64,000 nucleotides of DNA from an uncultured Roseobacter sp. (GTDB lineage: Bacteria; Pseudomonadota; Alphaproteobacteria; Rhodobacterales; Rhodobacteraceae), in contig NZ_CANLYL010000001.1 of NCBI RefSeq assembly GCF_947495275.1, positions 62,001 to 126,000 on the forward strand, in the 5' to 3' direction. This document shows positions 27,820-35,087 of this stretch, in pieces. The position numbers and the translations under genes are program-made. Below the pieces are notes generated by a model. The model searched no databases. It was not told the origin of the DNA and saw only the letters and a program-made list of their open reading frames with translations. Position 1 is the first letter of the stretch; the number at the start of each line of letters is the position of its first letter.

Positions 27820-28233
27820 TCAGATTGCCGTGAAGCTCAGTGAACCGGCACTGGCCAAAGACAACTCGTAGGTTGCTTCACCGTTATGGCTGCCGCCGTA
27901 TTCGATTGCGGTGACCTGAAACGGCCCTTCAACAATGCCGAAATCAGGGATAACCACCTGGAAATTCGGCGCCTCACCATCGAAAAACAACTGGCGCGCG
28001 CGCTCGTCCGTCGCCGCGTCGCGGAAGACACCGGAACCGCTGATCGACACGGAGCGTACGCCGGCACCAGAAAGCAGTTCGCGCCAGCCCCCCTGGCTTT
28101 CGAGACTTGTGACATCAATGGTTTCAGCATTGAAACTGACGCGCGTCGCGCGCAAGCCTGCCAAAGTTGTAAACTGGCCGTCGGCCGCCATATCGACCTT
28201 GATCAGAAGGTCTTTTCCGTTTTGAGCACCCAT
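27820..28233 (-). CDS. GTA gp9: major tail protein (TP901-1 type)
   Basis: A 137-residue tail tube protein. The start at 28233 gives MGAQNGKDLLIKVDMAADGQ and is preceded by AGGAGA. GVRSVSISGSGVFRDAATDE and the final ATYELSLASAGSLSFTAI are typical of the TP901-1/lambda major tail fold. Its place after gp8 and before the chaperones matches the usual GTA order. Confidence 0.93.
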   Translation of the reverse strand: MGAQNGKDLLIKVDMAADGQFTTLAGLRATRVSFNAETIDVTSLESQGGWRELLSGAGVRSVSISGSGVFRDAATDERARQLFFDGEAPNFQVVIPDFGIVEGPFQVTAIEYGGSHNGEATYELSLASAGSLSFTAI

Positions 28234-28260
28234 CGGTAATCTCCTGTTTGAATTCAAAAG

Positions 28261-28671
28261 TTATTGGTCTTCGACCCTTGCGCGGAAACGCAGCCGGATT
28301 TCCCGACCCGCATTCTTGTCAATGCGTCTGGCGTCAGCGCGCGAGAAACGCAGGTAAACGAGGCGACCACGCGTCAACGTCAGATCCGCGTTTTGCAATG
28401 CATCCGAAACGGCGGTGGCGACCTGTTTTGCCCCAGCAAAACCTGGTTGCGTCGTGATCACCGAAATATCGATGGTGTGCAGAGCGCCATCACCCGTCTG
28501 ATCGGAGGCGTCTTTCACCTGCTCACGACCCAAACTCACGTAGGTTTCAGGCAGATTACCGCCTGGCACAGCATCGTAGATGTCACTACCCACCAGCGCC
28601 GTCAGCGCGGCATTAGTGGTGAGAGCCTCGTAGATGGCGGCCTGAAGTGCGCCCGACATGGCATAGCTCAT
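28261..28671 (-). CDS. GTA gp8: DUF3168 tail completion protein
   Basis: A 136-residue DUF3168 protein, a tail terminator or completion protein in GTA and siphophages. The start MSYAMSGALQAAIYEALTTN followed by ALTALVGSDIYDAVP is diagnostic. It overlaps gp7 by 4 bp. Confidence 0.93.
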   Translation of the reverse strand: MSYAMSGALQAAIYEALTTNAALTALVGSDIYDAVPGGNLPETYVSLGREQVKDASDQTGDGALHTIDISVITTQPGFAGAKQVATAVSDALQNADLTLTRGRLVYLRFSRADARRIDKNAGREIRLRFRARVEDQ

Positions 28672-29006
28672 ACAACGACCTCCTCTGTGGCAAAGCAGGT
28701 GATGTAGCGCCCGTCAGGATCTTCATCTGCGACCGCCTGAACGAGATAATACCGTGCACCTTCCCGAAATCGCTGTTCTGGTTTCGGTCGGTCCGGTGCT
28801 CCAAATGGGGCGCCCCGAACCACGATACGGTAACTCGTCGCCGAAATCGGCGCGCCGGATTGGGCTGCCTCTTTTCCGGTACGTGCGGTGACCTGCGCCC
28901 AGAGGGTTCCCAAGGGGTGCCAGGTTTCAACGTAGCCGCCTGCCCCATCCGAATCCCTCATCGGGCTCTCGAGCACGAGTTTCCGGTTCAGTCGCGGCGT
29001 CTTCAT
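28668..29006 (-). CDS. GTA gp7: head-tail adaptor (head closure)
   Basis: A 112-residue phage head-tail adaptor protein of the SPP1 gp16-like family. PRLNRKLVLESPMRDSDGAG followed by GYVETWHPLGTLWAQV is the usual N-terminal pattern (tag with W, G and A residues). It overlaps gp6 and gp8 by 4 bp on each side. Confidence 0.93.
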   Translation of the reverse strand: MKTPRLNRKLVLESPMRDSDGAGGYVETWHPLGTLWAQVTARTGKEAAQSGAPISATSYRIVVRGAPFGAPDRPKPEQRFREGARYYLVQAVADEDPDGRYITCFATEEVVV

Positions 29007-29602
29007 CGGATCGCTCCAGGTCCCAGTCGCAGGACCTTGTAGCGCTCAATCAGGCTGGTCACGCCGAAGGGCATGCAGCCATCGCTCAACGACGTTTCAT
29101 GCCGGTATTCGTAATAGTGTGAAGCCAATAGCATGACGGCCTGACGCAGATCTGCCGGCATATCCGCCCAAGCGGTCCCGTACCCGGCTTCGAATTCAAT
29201 CAAAGCGGACCCCCCTTGCGGGATAACAGGCAAGCAGGCCCCGGTGGACCTCAATCTCGGGCGCTGGCCATCACGCTCCAACCAGTATTGACCGGCATCC
29301 ACTTCGTCCTGAGAGCCGTCTCTCGCGACGGTCCAGACATGGCTTAGTGCCGACACCGGGGCCACCGGCAGCACCTGAGCATCGCGATCTCGCCAGAACG
29401 TCAACGACCAGCTGAAAGGGCGTGTCATCAAGACTTTCCCGGTGCGCGCTTCGATGGCAGCCATCGCGGCACGCAAAAACCCACTTAACACTTCATCCTG
29501 TGCGCTATCTTGACCAAAGCTGGTGCCCAGCCGCAGATGCGCTTTGAATTCTTCGACGGGTAATGCCGCATCAGGCACTGTCGTCTCTTCGATCAACATC
29601 AT
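29003..29602 (-). CDS. GTA gp6: head-tail connector
   Basis: A 199-residue phage connector protein (gp6-like head-tail connector family). LPVEEFKAHLRLGTSFGQDS and the helix LRQAVMLLASHYYEYRHE are typical. The ATG pair at 29602/29599 is preceded by GGAGAC; the longer open frame to 29662 has no binding site. It is separated from the capsid gene by about 160 bp that contain a perfect hairpin (29721-29747). Confidence 0.92.
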   Translation of the reverse strand: MMLIEETTVPDAALPVEEFKAHLRLGTSFGQDSAQDEVLSGFLRAAMAAIEARTGKVLMTRPFSWSLTFWRDRDAQVLPVAPVSALSHVWTVARDGSQDEVDAGQYWLERDGQRPRLRSTGACLPVIPQGGSALIEFEAGYGTAWADMPADLRQAVMLLASHYYEYRHETSLSDGCMPFGVTSLIERYKVLRLGPGAIR

Positions 29603-29720
29603 GGAATGTCTCCAATTACTCGCTCCCGTCTTTTCAGGAGCCGGGCGCGCACCCATCCGCATTGCTCGGTCGGAGGGGAGCAGCTAGACAACGCAAATGA
29701 TGCCGGCGCGCACCCGGCCC

Positions 29721-29747
29721 CGATGCGAGGGCGGAACCCTCGCATCG
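29721..29747. promoter_or_regulatory. Perfect hairpin between capsid gene gp5 and gp6
   Basis: An 11-bp perfect stem, CGATGCGAGGG and CCCTCGCATCG, with a 5-nt loop, 16 bp after the capsid stop. In the transcribed (minus) direction no T tract follows, so it is unlikely to be an efficient intrinsic terminator. It more likely protects the 3' end of a capsid-bearing mRNA or causes partial termination; this is inference. Confidence 0.65.
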
Positions 29748-29763
29748 GTTTCGTCACTCCTGT

Positions 29764-30942
29764 TTAGGAAGTGCCGAATTTCAGCAGTTTGATGGCTGCA
29801 AAGTCGCTCACATCACCGCCCACGCGCTTGGTCGCATAGAACAGGACGTGTGGCTTGGCGCTGAACGGGTCACGCAGGACGCGCAGATCAGGACGTTCGG
29901 CGATCGTATAACCCGTAGCGAAATCACCAAAGGCAATCGCAGTCGCATCGGTTGCCGCATCGGGCATATCTTCAGCGATCAGGACTGGGTAACCCATCAG
30001 ACGTGCCGGTTCAGCAGCGGCCAAGCCATCGGACCAAAGGAAACGACCGTCATTGTCTTTCAACTTGCGAACAAGGCCGGCTGTCTTCGAGTTCAGCACA
30101 AATGTTGCGTTGGCGCGGTATTCCGCTCCCAGCGCATAGACCAGATCAATGATCGAATCTGCTGTGACATCGCCGTTTTGTCCTGTTGGCACGTAGCCAA
30201 GATTTCCCCAGGCCCAGACATCATTATCGACCATTGCGTGGTTCAAGAAGCCGCGTGGCTTGTCAGTACCGTCACCGTTGACAAATGCAGAGGCTTCGGC
30301 CCGCGCAAACTTGTCGGCAATACGACCCGCCAGCCAGTTTTCGATATCGAATGCACTGTCATCCAGCAGGCGCTGCGAGGCCTTGGGCAATGCGCTCAAC
30401 TCATGCAGCGGAATGGTGATGCGGTCAAGCTGAGGTGTGTCAGTCTCTACCGTCGATGCCGTTTCGGTGGCCCAACCTGCGCCCACATCGGTGTGGTCAA
30501 CAAGAACATCAAAGGACGTGGCCTCAACATTGACCACTGCGGCAATGGAACGGATGGACGCCGTTGCGTTCAACACGGAATTGACAGAATCAGATGTCTG
30601 CGGATCAACCAGATACCCACCATCAGAATTTACCGCAGTGGAAAGGGATTTTGCATCCAGTTCCAGCCCACGCAACCCATCGTCATCGCCCGAACGCAGA
30701 TACGCGTTGAAGGCTTTCTGATGCGGTGCGCCTGCATCGGTGGCTCCGCCAAGCGGGGTACGTTGTGGGATGTGTGTCTTTCGGTCCAGCATGGTCAGTC
30801 GCTCTTCTGTTTGTTGCAGTTTTGATTCAATATCGGTTTGGAAGCTTTTGAAATCAGTGACAAAGCCGGTCACGGCCTGTCTGACGTCCTCAGCGGGGGA
30901 CAAACCTTCCCCGCCCGCCGTCTTGCGTTCGGTCTTGCTCAT
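29764..30942 (-). CDS. GTA gp5: major capsid protein (HK97 fold)
   Basis: A 392-residue HK97-type capsid protein. The N-terminal part (about 1-85) is charged and helical (a delta-like scaffold region), with TDFKSFQTDIESKLQQTEER, then the HK97 core from about residue 105 including SDGGYLVDPQTSDSVNSVLN, then FVNGDGTDKPRGFLNHAM, then GYPVLIAEDMPD. The ATG at 30942 follows GAGGAAC. GTA capsid maturation removes the N-terminus through the gp4 protease encoded upstream. It is followed by a perfect hairpin. Confidence 0.96.
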   Translation of the reverse strand: MSKTERKTAGGEGLSPAEDVRQAVTGFVTDFKSFQTDIESKLQQTEERLTMLDRKTHIPQRTPLGGATDAGAPHQKAFNAYLRSGDDDGLRGLELDAKSLSTAVNSDGGYLVDPQTSDSVNSVLNATASIRSIAAVVNVEATSFDVLVDHTDVGAGWATETASTVETDTPQLDRITIPLHELSALPKASQRLLDDSAFDIENWLAGRIADKFARAEASAFVNGDGTDKPRGFLNHAMVDNDVWAWGNLGYVPTGQNGDVTADSIIDLVYALGAEYRANATFVLNSKTAGLVRKLKDNDGRFLWSDGLAAAEPARLMGYPVLIAEDMPDAATDATAIAFGDFATGYTIAERPDLRVLRDPFSAKPHVLFYATKRVGGDVSDFAAIKLLKFGTS

Positions 30943-31008
30943 GGGCAGTTCCTCAATGTGGTGGTGTTGAAGCCGCATATGGAATGCAGCTGTGACGACA
31001 GGTGCGCG

Positions 31009-31578
31009 TTAGCGGCGCGCCAGATCAGCGCGCGCGCCTGCAAAGACGGCGGCCATGTCACGCAAGGAGCGGTCCAGGTCGGTTTCCTCCGACTTTCCCG
31101 CAACCCGCGCACTGGGCAACATTGGAAACGTCACCAAAGACACTTCCCAAAGCTCCAGTTCTTTCAAGAGCCGTTGGCCCTTTGAATTCTTGGTGGCCTT
31201 CGTTGTGCGATACCCGATTGACAGTCCATCAATCGCGCCCGCTTCGATCAGGACAGCCGCTTCACGTCCCTTGGCGACATTGTCCAAGAGGCGTCCCTTG
31301 ACCCACAGGCCTTTGGCGTCCTCGCGCACCTCATCCCAAATGCCAATGGGCTGGGTCGGATCGTGCTGCCAAAGCATCTTGACCTTGGTGCCCTTGGCAG
31401 ACAAGGCCTTCAGCGAGTTGGCATAGGCTCCGGCCTCGACCACATCATTGCCCTGATCCACATCTCCGAAAAGACTGGCGTAGCCGCTGATCACATGACC
31501 GTCCTCGACCTCCAGCGCCTCGCCGAAACGGGCGAACTTGCGTTCCAGCCCGGTTTCCGGTCCTGTATCGATGCCCAT
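31009..31578 (-). CDS. GTA gp4: prohead protease
   Basis: A 189-residue HK97 family prohead protease (U35-like) that cleaves the capsid N-terminus. HVISGYASLFGDVDQGNDVV, KMLWQHDPTQPIGIWDEVRE and the catalytic-type block DGLSIGYRTTKAT are typical. Two starts compete: ATG at 31578 with AGGAGA seven bases upstream, chosen here, and ATG at 31620 that overlaps the gp3.5 stop by 4 bp (ATGA) but lacks a binding site. The gene sits between gp3.5 and the capsid gene. Confidence 0.9.
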   Translation of the reverse strand: MGIDTGPETGLERKFARFGEALEVEDGHVISGYASLFGDVDQGNDVVEAGAYANSLKALSAKGTKVKMLWQHDPTQPIGIWDEVREDAKGLWVKGRLLDNVAKGREAAVLIEAGAIDGLSIGYRTTKATKNSKGQRLLKELELWEVSLVTFPMLPSARVAGKSEETDLDRSLRDMAAVFAGARADLARR

Positions 31579-31616
31579 GGCTTCTCTCCTCATACTCTCA
31601 ATAGTGTTCTGCTCGT

Positions 31617-31838
31617 TCATGGCACGGCCACCAGAACCGATTGCAACGCCTCTGCCAGGATCATGGCAACGATCCCGTAGACCGTCAGCCACAGCCGCTT
31701 CTCCAGCCGCTCCATCATCTCTTCGACGCGGTCGAGCCTGCGCATAAGATTGGCGTGTTGGATTTCGGCAATCTTTTCATGGGCTTGCAATCGCAAACCC
31801 GGTGCGCATTCAAAGCGTTCCACAATGGCCTCACTCAT
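31617..31838 (-). CDS. GTA gp3.5: small head-formation protein
   Basis: A 73-residue protein in the gp3.5 slot between portal and protease. A charged helical region (EKIAEIQHANLMRRLDRVEE followed by MMERLEKR) precedes a C-terminal hydrophobic helix (LWLTVYGIVAMILAEALQSV). This layout matches the GTA gp3.5 family; a function in head formation is reported for the R. capsulatus counterpart, and its detail is unclear to me. The ATG at 31838 overlaps the portal stop by 8 bp. Confidence 0.85.
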   Translation of the reverse strand: MSEAIVERFECAPGLRLQAHEKIAEIQHANLMRRLDRVEEMMERLEKRLWLTVYGIVAMILAEALQSVLVAVP

Positions 31839-33009
31839 CCGCACTCAATGCTGGTAGTCCCAGCAGTGCCCGTTTTTCCGCCTGACTGAGGAAATCGGCC
31901 TGCGCGACCCTGTTCCACTGCGCGTCCCGTTCAGTGGCCAGTGCTGGCACCTGATCAAGATCGGGTTTCAGTGCCAGTGGCTCGCCGGTATAGCCCTCCA
32001 GCCAATTGGCCAGCGCCGCTGTCACCCGGGTCGCCAATGGCAGCACAGTCAACCGGTAAAAGGCGCGGTGCGCTTCTTGATAGTTCGCATAAGTGGCGTC
32101 ACCCTGAATCCCCAGAAGCATTGGCGGGACACCAAAGGCGAGCGCAATCTCCCGTGCCGCTGCCTCCTTGGTCTTCTGGAACTCCATGTCAGAGGGCGAA
32201 AAGCCCATCGGTTTCCAATCCAACCCGCCTTCCAGCAGCATCGGACGACCTGCGTTACGCGCGCCCTGATGGTGGCTTTCCATTTCGCTCACCAAGCGCT
32301 CATATTGATCCGTTGCCATGGTTCCCTGGCCTTCGGCCCCGCGGTAGACAATGGCACCAGACGGGCGGGCAGCGTTGTCGAGCAGAGCCTTTGACCACCG
32401 GCTGGCAGAATTATGAACATCCACCGCCATGGCTGCCGCCTGCATCGGGCTGAATCCGTAGTGATCGTCCTGGGGGTGGAAACTCTTGATGTGGCAAATC
32501 GGCGTGACCGCACCACTTGCGTCAAAACGATGCTTGCGTCCGCCCACGGCGTATTCATAAGCGATCGGCCAACCGTCGCCACCCGGCACAACGCTCATGC
32601 GATCAGATCGCAAGACATGTAGCTCGACAGGCGTTGCGGCATCATCTGCCACGGCTTCGACGTAGCCGTTTCCGGTCAACAGCAGCTGCGCGTAAAGTGC
32701 TTCCAGCAACTCCGCCCGGCCCTGCATCGGGTTGGGGCGCGACACCAGTTCCAGCAGCGGATGGGTCTGATAACGCTGTTCGGCGTCCTGCAGAACCAAA
32801 GGTAATGCGGCGGCGGCTTCGGCAATCAATTTTACCGACCGAAACCCGACCGGGTTGCCGGAAAAGCCGGTGCGGGTCAGAGACACCGCGTCTCGCGGGC
32901 TCCAGGCCACGCGACCGGAGCTTTGATATGCCACAACCGGCCCGGTAGCGCTGGCCTTCTGCTCTGGCGCCTCCGTTGGCACGTCGCGCTTTAGAAACTC
33001 AAAAACCAT
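31831..33009 (-). CDS. GTA gp3: portal protein (HK97 family)
   Basis: A 392-residue phage portal. Blocks AVSLTRTGFSGNPVGFRSVK, ALYAQLLLTGNGYVEAVADD, SFHPQDDHYGFSPMQAAAMA and ALAFGVPPMLLGIQGDATYA are typical of the HK97 portal family. It opens MVFEFLKRDVPTEAPEQKAS after an AGGAGC site. It lies 176 bp after gp2, an unusually large gap inside this otherwise tightly packed cluster. Confidence 0.96.
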   Translation of the reverse strand: MVFEFLKRDVPTEAPEQKASATGPVVAYQSSGRVAWSPRDAVSLTRTGFSGNPVGFRSVKLIAEAAAALPLVLQDAEQRYQTHPLLELVSRPNPMQGRAELLEALYAQLLLTGNGYVEAVADDAATPVELHVLRSDRMSVVPGGDGWPIAYEYAVGGRKHRFDASGAVTPICHIKSFHPQDDHYGFSPMQAAAMAVDVHNSASRWSKALLDNAARPSGAIVYRGAEGQGTMATDQYERLVSEMESHHQGARNAGRPMLLEGGLDWKPMGFSPSDMEFQKTKEAAAREIALAFGVPPMLLGIQGDATYANYQEAHRAFYRLTVLPLATRVTAALANWLEGYTGEPLALKPDLDQVPALATERDAQWNRVAQADFLSQAEKRALLGLPALSADE

Positions 33010-33185
33010 GTCGTTTGCTCCTCATATGATCGCTGGCATGCCAAATCGCCCGCACCTCTTGAACGGTGCCTGGGTCCCGATCTTGTTGCCTCATTTGTGT
33101 CGAATTTTATTTACAAAGGTCTGAAAGCACCGTGCGCTGCTTTCGTTCTGGTAAAACCGCTATATTTTGTTGGTGAATCAGCGAT
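33010..33185. promoter_or_regulatory. AT-rich gp2-gp3 intergenic segment with stem-loop
   Basis: This 176-bp gap between terminase and portal genes holds a perfect 7-bp inverted repeat (GAAAGCA at 33123-33129 and TGCTTTC at 33138-33144) with an 8-nt loop, and a 10-bp direct repeat of ATTTACAAAG (33109-33118 and 33184-33193). I see no convincing gene. It may modulate expression of head genes relative to packaging genes (inference). Confidence 0.4.
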
Positions 33186-34523
33186 TTACAAAGAGCGCAC
33201 CCGGGGCGCGCGCCACTTGGCGGCGGGTTCGATCATCAATTCATGCAGGGCCCAGACGAGCGCATCCACCCGGTCCGGAGATCCCTTGCCCTCAAATCCC
33301 TGAAGGGTCATTTTGCACATCTGGTCCTCAAGGTCGTCGAGACCCGGCATGTGTTTCACCCGGCCCTGTTCATAAAGCGCTGCAACCGGCTCTGCGCGTG
33401 CCACCTTGCCTCGGCTCGCGTGAACGCCCTTGTAGGGCACCAGTGGGTCGACCTGACGGATCACCTCCGCAACCATCTGCCCCCCCTGATTGACTTCGGC
33501 TACCAGCCGATCCGCCCCGAATTGCTCCATCGCGGCAATGGCGGCCTTCGCCCAGGCAGCGGGTGATGCCGCTGTGACCGTGCAGTCCGCCAAAACCACG
33601 GCGCGCCAATCCTGCGGTGGCCCCGTCATTTTGACACCTGCTACGACGATCCCGCATTCATCCGACGCAGACCCTCCTGTGGTCGCGGGATCGACCGCCA
33701 CCACAATGCGGTCCAGATCAGGGGTTTTGCGGATGCGGTGCGCCTCTATCCCGGTCGAGGTCCAAAGCGCGCCTTCCGCGTCTTCCAGCAAAACGCCATC
33801 CAGTTCCTGACGCCCGAGACGCGTGCCTTTGTAGCGCGCGCGGACCTCTTCCAGGAAGGACGCCGCCAGATTTGCCGCGTTTGCCTCGGTGGGCGCCTGT
33901 GTCAGCACCGTTGACGGCGATTTCAGTAACGCCTTCAAGACACCGACGTTGCGCGGGGTCGTGGTCACACAGACCTGGGGTTTATCCCCCAGCCGCAAGG
34001 CGAATTGCAGCATGTCCCACGTCTCTTCGGCCTTTTTCCATTTGGCCATCTCATCCACCCAGGCCGCATCGAATTGCGGTCCACGCAGCCCTTCGGGATC
34101 GAAAGCCGAATGGATCGATGCGACGGCCCCGTTTGGCCAGACAAGTCTCTTGCGACCGGCCTCCCAATCCGGTCGCCTGTCAGGCGGCGAACAGGCCAGA
34201 ATGCCGCTGTCGCCAAAGATCATGACCTCACGGACCTGATCAATCGTTTCTCCCACGAGGGCCACACGTTTGGCGCGCCCCTCGTCTGTTGGTCTTGGCC
34301 CTTCTACCTGAGCACGCACCCATTCGGCACCTGCCCGCGTCTTTCCGGCCCCCCGGCCTCCCATGATCACCCATGCGCGCCAGTCTCCCTCTGGCGGCAA
34401 TTGGTGTTCCATGGCCCAAAATTCGAACAGGTAAGGGAGAGCCAGAAGCTCTCCCTCGTTCAGTTCATTCAGAAATTGTTCCTGTAGGTCGCGTGCAGCG
34501 GAGCCGAGCCAGCTTGCACCCAA
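33186..34523 (-). CDS. GTA gp2: terminase large subunit
   Basis: A 445-residue DNA packaging motor. The ATPase Walker A motif is GGRGAGKT (residues 55-62), followed by the nuclease domain after about residue 270 with VVAVDPATTGGSASDECGIV (acidic cluster) and DRVDALVWALHEL. GTA packages random host DNA by headful filling. The start is uncertain: TTG at 34523 gives the usual short N-terminus before LLALPYLFEFWA and overlaps gp1 by 59 bp; an ATG at 34631 would overlap gp1 by 167 bp and is less likely. Confidence 0.93.
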   Translation of the reverse strand: MGASWLGSAARDLQEQFLNELNEGELLALPYLFEFWAMEHQLPPEGDWRAWVIMGGRGAGKTRAGAEWVRAQVEGPRPTDEGRAKRVALVGETIDQVREVMIFGDSGILACSPPDRRPDWEAGRKRLVWPNGAVASIHSAFDPEGLRGPQFDAAWVDEMAKWKKAEETWDMLQFALRLGDKPQVCVTTTPRNVGVLKALLKSPSTVLTQAPTEANAANLAASFLEEVRARYKGTRLGRQELDGVLLEDAEGALWTSTGIEAHRIRKTPDLDRIVVAVDPATTGGSASDECGIVVAGVKMTGPPQDWRAVVLADCTVTAASPAAWAKAAIAAMEQFGADRLVAEVNQGGQMVAEVIRQVDPLVPYKGVHASRGKVARAEPVAALYEQGRVKHMPGLDDLEDQMCKMTLQGFEGKGSPDRVDALVWALHELMIEPAAKWRAPRVRSL

Positions 34524-34809
34524 TCTCAGCCCGTGCTCTTTCGAGATCGAGGGCGTAGCCCCCACGGGCAATACCTGCGTGTTTGCTGCGGCATTCGACA
34601 AGGCGGTTCTCCACTTTCTGGCATGTTTCAAGCAGCGACACGGCTTGCGTCACTGTCTTGTTGCCCTGCACAGTCTGCTCTCCATCTGTTGCGCGGACCC
34701 GTTCTCTCAGGTCTTCAAGTTCATTGCGCAAATCCTGGATGGATCCGATGACCGAATTCAGAAGGTCTTCGGTTTGCGACTCTACGAGCTCTGGGGTGAT
34801 TAAAGTCAT
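34465..34809 (-). CDS. GTA gp1: terminase small subunit
   Basis: A 114-residue helical protein matching GTA gp1, now regarded as the small terminase. IGSIQDLRNELEDLRERVRA and CQKVENRLVECRSKHAGIAR are typical; the N-terminus TLITPELVESQTEDLLNSVI is conserved in the group. It is the first gene of the cluster; GAGAGG lies about 10 nt before ATG. A terminator hairpin and a promoter lie immediately upstream. Confidence 0.9.
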   Translation of the reverse strand: MTLITPELVESQTEDLLNSVIGSIQDLRNELEDLRERVRATDGEQTVQGNKTVTQAVSLLETCQKVENRLVECRSKHAGIARGGYALDLERARAEIGCKLARLRCTRPTGTISE

Positions 34810-34854
34810 TCAGGTTCTACCTCTCATGCGCGTAGTCTCCGCACGAGAGAAACG

Positions 34855-34891
34855 AAAAAACGACCCGTCGGGATCACTCCCGGGGTCGTTT
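34855..34891 (-). terminator. Strong intrinsic terminator upstream of the GTA cluster
   Basis: On the minus strand AAACGACCC-CGGGA, loop GTGA, TCCCG, a 2-nt bulge AC, and GGGTCGTTT form a 14-bp stem whose 3' arm runs into six Ts. The shape is that of an efficient rho-independent terminator. It lies 45 bp before gp1, and downstream of a sigma70-like promoter (34917-34945). It could end the mltG operon or act as a leader terminator for the GTA genes. Confidence 0.85.
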
Positions 34892-34916
34892 GCCCACTTC
34901 TTCTAGCATGTCACAA

Positions 34917-34945
34917 GGTATACGTGTAACCGTTCGCAAAGTCAA
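34917..34945 (-). promoter_or_regulatory. Sigma70-like promoter directed at the GTA cluster
   Basis: On the minus strand TTGACT (34945-34940), a 17-bp spacer and TATACC (34922-34917) fit the consensus well. The predicted start is near 34910, about 20 nt before the terminator stem begins. No other equally good promoter is visible between mltG and gp1. Prediction only. Confidence 0.6.
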
Positions 34946-35087
34946 GGAAAATCAAATTGTCGTAATCCTCTAACCGTACGGTGCCATTAATAAATTTCTT
35001 AACACAACACACGCATAGAGGTATTCGAGGCTGGCTTGCCAATACCGCTAATTCAGGGAAGTCCGCAGCTTTCAAGCGGTTCCGAGC

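Noticed and set aside
29848-30825. A 325-codon frame antisense to the GTA capsid gene
   Set aside because: Cys/His/Arg-rich translation without domains; mirror of the capsid coding frame.
32999-33094. A 31-codon frame between GTA gp2 and gp3 (start at 33094)
   Set aside because: No ribosome binding site, overlaps the portal gene start, no recognisable sequence.
20729-34809. An integrated prophage
   Set aside because: No integrase, att repeats, repressor, replication or lysis genes; gene content and order are those of the gene transfer agent.
34875-34909. An 11-codon leader peptide before GTA gp1 as an attenuator
   Set aside because: Its ATG falls at the predicted transcription start and has no binding site; no run of regulatory codons. 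Mentioned only as part of the leader finding.
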